A DNA stretch of 64,000 nucleotides from Sorex araneus (Eukaryota; Chordata; Mammalia; Eulipotyphla; Soricidae), in assembly GCF_027595985.1 (NCBI RefSeq), contig NC_073303.1, positions 333,051,179-333,115,178 on the forward strand. Reading direction: 5' to 3'. Both the position numbers and the translations under genes were made by a program. This document shows positions 9,301 to 21,300 of the stretch, in pieces. How positions within the stretch are numbered: the first letter of the stretch is position 1; the number at the start of each line of letters is the position of its first letter. Below the pieces are notes generated by a model, which was given only the letters and a program-made list of their open reading frames with translations, was not told the origin of the DNA and searched no databases.

Positions 9301-12300
9301 CTTCACATTCTGAATACATGCAGGAATTTCGAACACTCAGAGTTGCAGTCATATCAGAACAAAAGGCTGGACCACATTTGAGTCATGTGAAAGATGTTGG
9401 CCGCCTGATTCTCAGAATGCAGACAATTGTCCACTATATTAAAGTGAAAAGACTATTTTAAGGGTTTGGAAAAGAATAGGAAGTAATGGGTTTACACTTA
9501 GACCAAATAGGTCAGATTGAACTGTAGAAAAACGTCAGTGAGATGGGGCCGAAGAAATAATACAGAAGGGAAGCACTTGTTTTGCACAATGCTGACCCAA
9601 TTTGTTCCTGAGCACCCCACATGGTTCCCCAAGCCACCAAGAATGAGGCCTAAGCATAAAGCTAGGAGTAAACTATAAGCACTGTTGAGTGTGCCCTCCC
9701 CACCAAAAAATATTGTCACTGAGAAAGGTCAGCAAAATAGTTCCTTAATCCAGTAAAAACAAGTTACACAAATTGCCATGTAATTCATCTAATACCAAAG
9801 TTCACTGTGTCATTTTCTGACCTGTGGTCAAAGGCCAAAAGTTTCAGTTATTTAAAGTTACATGTACTGGGTCTGGAGCAATAGCACAGCATGTAGTGCG
9901 TTTGCCATGCACGCAGCCGACCCAGGTTCGATTTCCAGCATCCCTGAGCACTGCCAGGAGTAGTTCCTGAGTGCAGAGCCAGGAGTAACCTCTGTGCACT
10001 AACGGGTGTGACCCAAAAAGCAAAAAAATAAAATAATACTGGGTTCACTGGTGGTGGAGAATGGACACTGGTGGAGAGAGGGGTGCTCGAACATTGTAAG
10101 AGGGAAACACAAATGCGAAAATGTGTAAATCTGTTACTGTACCTTCATGGTGATTCACAAAAAAAAAAAAAAAAAGTTACATGTACTGGGGCTGGAGGGA
10201 TAGTACAATGGGGAGAGCATTTGCTTTGCACATGGCCAACCTGGGTTCAATCCCCAGCATATGATCCCTGTAGCACCACCAGGAGTAATACCTGAGCACA
10301 GAGTCAGGAGTAACCCCTGAGAATTGCTGGGTGTAGTCCAAGAACAAACAAACAAACAAAAAGTATTTTAAAAGTTAATTTGTTAAAAAATATACACAAA
10401 GATACGAATTTTACCATGACTAGGTGAGAAAACGTCATCCACGGAATTCAGACACAACACTGGAATGCCTACTGATTTGAGTCTACGATTTGGACTGGCA
10501 TCAGTATAATAATCATCAATTGTTCGATATCCAAACAAAACCGAAGTGAATCGCTTATCAAACTCTCTGATGGACTTAGCCTGAAAAACAGAACATATTG
10601 TATCTATCCAAGGGATTCAAAGAAGAAATAATATTATTACACAAATCTTCCTCCTACCTTCATAACATGATCCATGTCAATTTGTTTCACAAACATATGC
10701 CTGTGCCTGGAACAAGAGAATTTCAGAAGTAAAAAATTGAGGTAATTCCCATCTTTAGCATACCTAAACTACTAATTAAAATAACCAAATAGCAGAGTGT
10801 TAGGAAACAAAGTTCGCAATAAAAAAAAAATGACTGAATCAGATACAGGAGTATATTGAGAGTTGTCTGGAATACTTTTGAAATTATTGTACTTTTCACT
10901 TTTTTGAGGTGCTGGGGGTTGAACCCAGGATCTCACACATCCAAAGCAAGTGCCCTATGCTGATCTGTATCACTAACCTCAGTACATTTTCTTTTTCCTT
11001 TTTTGATTTTTGGGTCTTTCTTTGCTTGGGATCGAACCCAGGTCAGCCATGTGCAAGGCAAATTTCCTGCCGGCTGTATATTTTTCATGAATATCTGAAA
11101 GCTCCAATCCCACATTTTTTCTTAATTAATGAAGAACAAATCAGTTTTTGTATTAAGTACAAATTGTTACATAAAAAACTACCTAAAACCTATTGCTCCT
11201 AAAACCAATTTTGCCAAAATGATGTGCCTGAAGCTAGGAGTTTTAATTTTTTAATTTTAATTTATTTATTTTGGTTTTAGAGCAGGCAATGCTCAGAGCT
11301 TACACCTACGGAGCTGTAAGGCGAATGTGATAACCACTACACTACGGAAATGCCATACACCTAGGGAGTTGTTTTTGCCACACACAGCAGTGCTCAGGGT
11401 TAACTCCTAGCTCTGTGCTCAGGAATCACTCCTGGTAGGGCCATATGCAATGTCAGGAATTGAACCTGAGTCAGCCACGTGCAAAGCAAGAGCCCACCTG
11501 CTCTACTGACTCTCTGGCCTCTGAAGACTAAAGGTTTTTAATTTTGTTTTGGGGCCACATCTGGCAGTGCTCAGTAATTACTCTATGCACTCAGAAATTA
11601 GTTCTGGCTATCCTTGGGGGACCATCTTAGGTGCTGGGGATGAAACCTATACAGTAAGTGCCCTATGCTCTGTGCTATCACTGCAAACTCTCTCCTAAAT
11701 TTCTAAATAACAACATGTTCATCAGCAAAAGCTTGAGAAATCACATAAATTAGCACTAAAATCACTTAATATATTGTTTTTACTGAGGACAAAATTAGAG
11801 ACTCATGCACATAAGTAACAAGTAGTACATCTACAAAAACAGCCTAAGGTTCAACATATTCAATGTTTGCTTTGTCTTATATTTTTAATCTTTTGGAATA
11901 ATTTGGAACAATGTCAGAACAGTGATTTTCAAAGTGGAGGTATGTTCTTAGGGGCTGGACAGAAAATTCACTGGGATAAAGTAAACATTATATGTTTTTA
12001 CCTATATTTTTCATGAATACGTGAAAGCTTCTTTGGATATATTTACGAGATAAAAATATTTTGGTATAGTAGTTAATGTCCAAATAAATATTTTTATATT
12101 AGCAATGAGATACCTTGAATCTTTTTTATACTGGGGGCATATATTCCAAAATGTTTGGAGATACCGGGTTTAAAAGATGACTCACTTATTGACTGAAGAC
12201 TGGAGGCAGGTTGTCAGATAATAATTAAAAAGCAGCCAGTTCAGTGGTTTTTCCAATGACTCTGAGCAAGCAAAAGTATTCCAACCAACTGAGAAAGTGG

Positions 12301-15300
12301 CAGCAGCCTTCAAAGGCGTTTTGGACCCAATCTTCCCCAGGTAATTTAACAGCAGCATTCTAAAATGAAGAGAAACAAGAGATGTAATGATTAATTTCCT
12401 CAAACTCTCAGGATAATCTATTTCTAATTACGAACATCATGCTAACTATGAAGAAGGAAAAATATAAATCAGGTCTCGGGAGATGATTCATAGGAAATGT
12501 GGGAGCCCAGGGTTTGACCCCTGGTTTTGCATGGTCCACTGAGCACCAATCGGAGTGACCCTTTAGCACTGAGTAGCCCCTATGAACCGCCATGTGTGGC
12601 ACCAAAACAAAAGCCAACAATAAAGCAGTGGGTCAGCAGTTTATTCTGTTGTGAGTGACAAAGCACCTATGTATTACTCACATGTGTGTCCTACAAATAA
12701 AATGAGAGAGAAATCAACCATGAGTGTTCCCCCTTTCCCGCCACCCCCAAATTATCACTGTCATTGTCACTGTCATCTCATTGCTTATCAATTTGCTCGA
12801 GCAGGCACCAGTAACAGTTTTTGGCATATCAAATACGCCAGCGGGTAGCTTGCCAGACTCTGCCATGAAGGTGAGATACTCTCGGTAGCTTGCCGGGCTC
12901 TCTGCTGTGCTATCGCTCCAGTCTCCCAAAAATTATACAGGGGATTTATTATAAATGACAAATTCCTAGGCCCCAGACACAAGTTGAGTGTTTTATACTA
13001 ATCAACTTCATGACTGCAGTATAAAAGCGGACACAGACAGTAACAAATGAGTAGATTGGCTCAACAAAGCACTGTATGTGGGGGCTGGAGAGAGATGGGG
13101 AGGCAGTAAGGAGCTTGTCTTACACACCCAGGTTAAGTGTGGTACCCCATATGGTCCCCTGAGTCCTGCCAGAAGAGATCCCTGAGCACCACAGGGTGGG
13201 GCCTGAAAGTAAATAAAACATCGTATGCAGTTATTGAAGTATAAATTTTATATAAATCTTTATGTCATGAAATACTGCTTTCCTATTGTGGCGTCCACGC
13301 CATGCAGTGCTCAGGGTTCTAGACATTCCTCAAGTGCTTGAGGCCACATCTGTCGGGGCTCAAACCCAGCGCTTTGCTCATGCCAGGCATGTGGCATGTG
13401 TTCTGCTTCTTGATGACCCTGCCCAGTCCAGGGTCGTTCCTCTTCATTTTTTTCAGCCACTTAAATCAGTAGTGTACCATGATCATTCTTCACCCTTAGA
13501 CTCTTCTGAATGGCCAGAGGGTTTACTCCTACCTCTGTACTAAGAAATTACTCCTGGGGGTCTTCAGGGGATCATGTGGGATGCTGGGATTAAACCCAAG
13601 TTGGCCCCATGCAAGGCAAACACTATCTCTCTGTACAATTGCTTAAGTCCCTGTGCACCATTATTTTCCAACTCTTGGTGTAGCTGAAAGAGCATAAGTG
13701 GAGTGGCTTTCAAATGTGGATGCACACTGGAATCTCCCGGGAGGTTTTTTAAAGCTACTGGAATATCTTCCCACTAGAGACTCAGTAATTGATCTGGGTG
13801 GCCAGTCTAGTGATCTGGAGTCCCTCGCAGCAAGTCTCTACAGGGCGCCTAGTCTAAAGTTAGACTTTCTCTGGCCAAACAACTGGCCCCTAAAGAAACG
13901 TGTTTTCTCTCCCTGCTCCTTACTATTTTTCATCCTTATTTCTAACAAGCTATTTTCCTCTTTTCCTTCAGTTCTATCAATTTTTCTGATTTTATCCTAG
14001 TTTTATAAATATAAATATCTCATAATTTATATATATACAGCAGGTAGGGCATTTGCCTTGCACGGAGCCAATCCGGGTTCGATTCCACCATCCCTCTTGG
14101 AGAGCCCGGCAAGCTACCAAGAGTATCCAGCCCACACAAGCAGACCTGGCAAGCTACCCATGGCGTATTCCATATGCCAAAAACAGTAACAACAAGTCTC
14201 ACAATGGAGACGTTACTGGTGCCTGCTCAAGTAAATCAATGAACAACGAAATGTCATACAGTGATACAGTGACATCCTAGTTTTAATTTTGCAAGAGGGA
14301 CAAGAGTAAAGTATAATTTAATAACAATGACAGAAATCTAAATTTGTTTATTTTAGGATCATACATGGCAGTGCTCAGGGGCTACTCCTGGCTCTATACT
14401 CGGGACCATGCGATGCTGGGGCTTGACCCTGGACCTTTTGCATGCAGAGTATACACTCAGCCCAGCCCACTCAGCTCCCTCTTTGGCTCAGCACACTGCC
14501 ATACAAGACAAGGGATGATACGTACTCTAAATTCGGTTTATAATTACATTTTAGTTCCCTAATTTCCTAGGTTCTGAAGCACAGTTAATGTACTAAAATA
14601 ATGTTTTAGTTTCTTCCACCTCAAAAGACTTGCAGGATCAATTTGATTTTGTTTTAGAATAAAAGTAGAGATTTAGTGTTTGAAAACAAGTCTGCATAGT
14701 GGTTTATAGATGTAGCACTATATTTCTGCTTGGGGCCACACCTGGTGGGGCTGTGGGGACCATATGGAGTGCCAGAGACTGAACCTGGGGGCTGGCCGAG
14801 TGCCAAGCAAGTGCCTTACCTGCTGTTCTTAGGCAATACCATTTCTTCACTTGGACTTTCTCCCCTTTACACGTCAAAAGTTTGCTTACCGCTTCATCAA
14901 ATGACTGGAAGTTGACTGGGTCTAACATGGCTTGGGTTCCTTGGCTAGACACAGTTCTGGCTCAGACACCCGACACCCAACCTGGCCCCAGGCCTCACAG
15001 GCTTGAGAATTACCCCAGTCTACTGGGCAGCAAGCAGAGGATCTTCAGTAGTCTTCAGAACGCTTTCCCTTTGCGGTCCCTCAACCCCGCAAAAGTGTCA
15101 AGCTCTAAAACACATCCCCAAGTGGTAAAACCACTTGGGAACCCTCAGAGTGCTAGGCAACTAGAAAGGGTGCTTCCCTTTAACAATTGACAAGACATTA
15201 TTATTCAGCCAGCTGCAAAGGCTAACGGTCAAGTTCTGCCTCCAGGCACTCAGACTTCAATGCCCCATGAATAGGCACTGCCCAGGAGCTTCTGAATAGA

Positions 15301-18300
15301 GAATCTGGGCCTGTTTACGTAAGATCTAGGCTTTAAAAAGTCAAGAATTTATATGATTAAGGGAAAAAGTTTAGCTGGCACCCTCCTCTGTGGCTCACTT
15401 TATGGAGAAAAAGAAAAAGAAGGGAAAGACTGTCCATTAAGCATAATTCAGAGATTCTGCCTTGGCTTTCCTGCACTGATTCGGATTTCTTCCTTTAGTA
15501 GGTCAAGTTAGACCTTCCATGCTAATGTAAGATACTATTCTTCTTACTTTTATGTTTATCAGGATCTAAAAAGCAGTGGTTAAAATCTATTTTTCAGAAT
15601 CCATCATTTGTAAAAGTGGTTCAAATAAACAGGTTTCAAGAATGTTTTGAACATAAAAATAACAGATAAGCCAATTAAAAAATTAAGAAATCATTTCTTA
15701 TCTCATGTATAAGCTAATTTGAAAAAAATTGTTTTGGACAATAATTTAGGGAATCCATTCCTGGTAAAATGCCAGATAATTAAAAACTTAGATTTTTATT
15801 AAGCTCACCATCGCCAGAACAAAAATATAAATAATTTTAGTAGGGAGGAATTTAAATATAGCATGGCAAATAAAAATGTCAAATAAGTCCAAGGTAATTG
15901 CGAACAATGCAAAATCGAAGCCAAGAACTATGAAATCAACTTCCAGGGCTTCGACAAGCCTTCAGGCTCACAAAACTCAGAGTCCCCCAAAAACGGTACT
16001 TGCATCCTTTTTATCAGAGAGGTTAAGAATCAAGGGAAATACTAAAATCCACCTGAATTAACTCTGTCTGCCCTTCACCACATGTGCTCAAAATTACTCA
16101 AAAGAATCATTTATTGCAAATATCTGTGCAGTTTTCAGTCCTCTGCAAGAAGCCTGGGTAAAACCACTTACTTCTCTCTGAGCAGGTTTAGAAAAGAGAG
16201 GTCTTACCCGCCCATTGAAACCCCTGCTGCCAGAAAGGGGGCAGCTGGGTATAAATTGTGAACGTGGTGAATGACTGTCTCCAAGTCTTCAGTGTTAGCA
16301 CAGCAATACGTCCTTGGCGTCTGTAAGCAGTGACAGGTAAAGCACAAAAATTAAAACTGTGAGTTTAATTACTTAAATGAAGCAAAAACATTTTTTTTAA
16401 AAGAACAGCAAGTCATAAATGTGAGAAAATAACTTTTGCACATATAATTAGTAACAGCAGTTTAGTATTTTCGTATTTGCGATACATATAGATGTCCTTT
16501 AAAGTCAACACTATTCTTATGGGCAGTAACAAAATGAGATTCTGGTCCTTCAAGATCAGAAATGGGGCGAGCACAATACAAATACCTTAAATTAAACAGA
16601 GACAGAGTAGAGGCCAGAGCAACAGTATAGTAGGTAGGGTGCTTGCCTTGCAAGCAGCTGACCTGGGGTTGATCTTAGATAACCCCATTTCTATCTCTAT
16701 CATCCTCTGATAATTTTTTTTTTCATTTTTGTTTACACTTGGTGATGCTCGGGCCTTACTCCTGGCTCTGTGCTCAGGAATTACTTCTGGCAGTACTCGG
16801 GGAACCATAAGAGATGCAGGGGATCAAACTTGTATTGGCCACATAGGAGGTAAGGGCCCTACTCACTGTACTTTCTCCAGCTCCATCCACTGATATTCAT
16901 CATTAGAAACAAAACTAAACAAAAACAGGGACAGGGAGATGTTTTGAAGGGCTGAAGCTGGGTTGGAATCCCATATTATTCCCAAGCATCACCAAGAGTA
17001 ATTCCTGAATCAAAGCTAGGAGCAATCCCTAAGCATCAGCAGATGTGGCCCAAACCCCTCAGGTCCTCTCCACCAAAAACAAAGCAATAGCTCATCAATT
17101 TATTACTTAAAGTATTTTCTTTTACAATAACATATTCATAAATACCCAGCTGTGCCACACTATAAAACACTTAAAATATTAAAATATGCAAAGCTGATTA
17201 TGCCTCAATACATTATGCATTAAAACAAGTGGCTTGTGTGTAAATCTCATCAATAAAGGTTCTGTTTCTGGCAGAAAAATTTCTCAGATTCTTTATTTGA
17301 TGTGGGAGGAGAGAGCAATCCACTCAGCTGAATATGTGTGTGAGTGTGTGTAAGAGAGAAAGATACATATGGAGTTTAAAAAAAACATAGGAATTTAGCC
17401 TTGCAGGTGAAACTGAGACTGAGAAAAAAAAATTTAAATAAAAAAAATTTTTAAATTAAAAAGGGCAAGGCAGTACAGCTAAGATGTTAGTCTTGAATAC
17501 AGCCAACTCACATTTGACCTTTAACATCACATATGGTCCCCCTAGTCCCGCTGGGAGTGACTCCTGAATGCAGAGCTAGGAGTAAGCTCTCAGCATTGCT
17601 AGGTGTGACCCAGAACCCCCACCAAATACTTGTTTTAAAGAACAAAAAAATGAAAGTATGGGGGCCGGGTAACTCAGTGGGCAGTGCCTGCAAGGAACGA
17701 GACCATGAGTTTCACCTCCAGCACTTTCCAATACAAGCATCCCAATCAAGTATGTACAGACCCTTCCCCCCACCAGACACTGCACAATGATGACAGAGGG
17801 GAAAGTAAACAAAATGTACACAAAAACCCTCGGAATTTAATAATGAGAAGAAATTCGGTAACATGAATATAATAAAAGCTCTGAAACCTGGTGCTGCATA
17901 GGCCAATAGGCTGGAGTACATTGCAAGGCCACCCGTGATTTGTACCAGTCAATTTTAATATCTCAGCATCCGTATTCACAATAGAAAGGTATGTGCCACC
18001 CACACTCAATCACTAAAAAGTAGTCTGAGGAAAATTATAATCTTCAATGATCCCTTCAATTAGATTCAAACCTAAAGCTATCTAGTGCTTGCTTTTTTCT
18101 CTCTGAAGTCTGCATATATGAATCTCTCTAAAAGGCAACTGTTACCTGATAATATTTGGAATGTCCAATAATTTACTGAATAATTAGGGGCCGGAGAGAT
18201 AGTACAGCAGCTAGGGCGTTTGACCTGCATGTAGTCAAACTGGGTTTGGCCCATGGCTTCCCATATAATCCCTGGAGCACCACCAGGAGTAATTTCTGAG

Positions 18301-21300
18301 TGCAAAGACAAAATTAACCTCTGAGCATAGACAGATGTGGCCCAAAAATCAAAAACAAAAAATTTACTAAATAAGTAAAAATGTAGGGGCCGGAGCGATA
18401 GCACAGCGGGTAAGGCGTTTGCCTTGCACGCGGCCGACCTGGGTTCTATCCCCGATATCCCATATGGTCCCCCAAGCACTGCCAGGAGCAATTCCTGAGT
18501 GCAAAGCCAGGAGTAACCCCTGAGCATCGCTGGGTGTGACCCAAAAAGCAAAAAAAAAAAAAAAAAAAAAAAGTAAAAATGTAGTCACAAAACCCAGAGG
18601 GACAACCTATTATTCTACTTTATAAATGAGGAAGTTGAGGGGGCTGGAGTGATAGCACAGCTGGTAGGGCATTTTCCTTGCACACAGCCAACCCAGGTTT
18701 GATTCCCAGCATCCCATATGGTCCCCTGAGCACCGCCATGGGTAATTCCTGAGTGCAGAGCCAGAAATAACCCCTGTGCATCGCTGAGTGTGACCCAAAA
18801 TGCAAAAAAAAAAAAAAAAAAAAGAGGAAGTTGAATTTACAGGGGTTAAATAACTTCTATAATACTTTCATAGTTAGTGACAAAGCTGAAATGCTTCAAA
18901 AAACATTTTGTGATAGAACTGCATTTGAGGGGGCATAAATACAACATAAACTGTAAATGAAACAATGTCTGTTACATATTCACTCATAGTAAGTGACTAC
19001 AGAATTTGTCATCCTGGGGCTGGAGAGATAGTACAGTTGGTAAGGTACTTGCCTTGCATGCAGTAACCCTGGCTCAAATCCCCAGCATCACATATGGTCC
19101 CCTGAGAACTATCAGGAGTGATCCCTGAGCACAGTGATATGCCCCCAAACTCCAGAATTTATCATCCTTATTTGTTTTATTCAGTCTTTTCAATACTACA
19201 TAGCTTTAACATCTCTGAATTATTTATGAACTGTCACCAACATTTACTCTTCTGTGGACTTGAATTGTGTGCTCATTTATGTACAGACACACACACATTC
19301 CCGTGTACACACACAGTTAAGGTATAGGGAAAAACCCCAGTAGGATGAGAGAAGCTTAGTGTCAGGATCATAACTTATGTTTGGCTCTTTATTAAAGGTC
19401 CTGAGGCTCATCAGGGCTAGAGGGTTGAGCAATTTTCCAAGGGTCACAAAGTCACAAGGCTGGATTGTGTGTTTGTTGTAAAGAACTCAATTTTTCCCCT
19501 TTGGCTCTGGGCCATACTGGCAGTGTTCTAGGTTTAATCCTAGCTCTGCATTCAGGAATCACTCAGAGGACCATATGGGATGCTGGGAATGAAACCCAGG
19601 GCACCGTCATACAAGGCAAGCATCTCTCTGGCCTAAGAACTAATTCTTTATTGCTGGTTCAGGGCCATACCCAGCAGCTATTCTCAGCTCTGTAATCAGG
19701 GGTGATTATGGCCGTGATTGAGAAATTGAGAAGCACCAGAACTCCGGACTGACCAGGGCCAGCTGTGTGCAAGGCAAGCGTCTTCCCCATGGTACTATCT
19801 CCCCAGTGAACTAATGTTTTGTAAGATACTCGAAAATATTGGGAGTCCATAAGATAAATAAATCAATATCTGGTAACTTGTGATAAAGAAATGGACTTAA
19901 ATTTTCTATTTTTTTTCTAAATTACACTGAGGTTGATAACACTGGCATGATTCAAAGTTACCAGAACCCTAAAACTCAGCAAAATCAGAACCTTTCTAGT
20001 ATGATCTGCCTCCTGCCAGCTGGCTCCCATGATGGCTTTATCTAGTTCTATTGCCTCTGGACTTCTAACTCCTGCCATGTTCCTATCATTCTTTCCACAA
20101 CCCCAAATGGAGGTAATCATTTCCAGAAGTTTGTCTGTGCCTGGCAACTGCTCATTCTCTGAACAACACTCACATTCAATTGTTCAAAGTCTGATCTTTT
20201 TCCAGTTTCATTAACTGTATGCAATGACTAAGTCTAAATCTTCATGGTCTTACCTTCATTTTTGAGCTACAGATTCAAGCTTCCAAGTTCTAGTGTGTTT
20301 TCAGTACTTTGAACTCAAAGCGCCCCATAGTAATTCCCCCCCCTTTTTTTTTCTTTTCACGAAAACTAGTATCTCTCCTAATGTTTCCTCTTCTACGAAC
20401 AATATCTCTACTTTCTAGTCAAAGTTGTGACTTTGATTTCTTCACCTTAAGCTTTCTGGGTATCTTTTTCTGGAAAAACACAGGTGATCCCTTCTTTTCT
20501 CTGTAGGAAAGGCTTGGTACATCAATAATCTCTCAGAAGGGCCTCTGACAAAAATATGAAGGCAAGCAGTTCACTGGGAAGGTGAAACCAAAAAGCCCAG
20601 TAAGGGACTGAGAAAAGTAGATGGTCAGTACAGATTGTTACCAAGCAGTTTATGACTAATTCAATCCCTTTGTGGGACTTTGAGACTGTGTTGAACATAA
20701 GTGTACATTACCCATGGGGGGGGCGGGCAGAGAGGAGCTCAAAGGGCTGCCACGTTAGCACTAAGCTGGGAATGACTGCTAAGAACTGCCCAATGGTATT
20801 CAAACCAAGGGAAAAAATACCCAAAACAAATGGGGTTGGAGAGATAGTGCAATGGGGAGAGTGCTAGTCTTGCACATGGCCAACCCAGGTTTAACCCCTG
20901 GCATCCCATCGGGTCCCCCAAGCACTGCCAGGACTAATTTCTGAGTGCAGAGTCAGGAATAAGCCCTGGTTGCCCCCCACCCTCCTATAAAGCCAAAACT
21001 AAAAACAAAACAAAAAAAATCCCAGCCTAGTGAAAGCAGCTGGGTTATTTAGGCACCAATCAATGGCAAAAGGCTGTTTCTGGAGGATAACTCCCTGGCA
21101 CAGACCCAGAAGAACCCAGGGGCAAGAGAAGCCTCCCAAGACAAAAACTCCCAAGACAAGTTACTGGCAGAGGAAAGTACAGGAATGAGTGCCAATGGGG
21201 TAAGATGTAAGGTGGCAAGGGTCTGGAGTCACCTCTGCTATCAGGCTTTGTACCTCTCATCTGGATTGCTGCAAATAAGCTCTTAATTGGTATATGCCCA

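Noticed and set aside
14882-15190. 102-codon plus-strand open frame in intron 5
   Set aside because: No recognisable domain, no splice or start support and intronic on the opposite strand. Probably chance.
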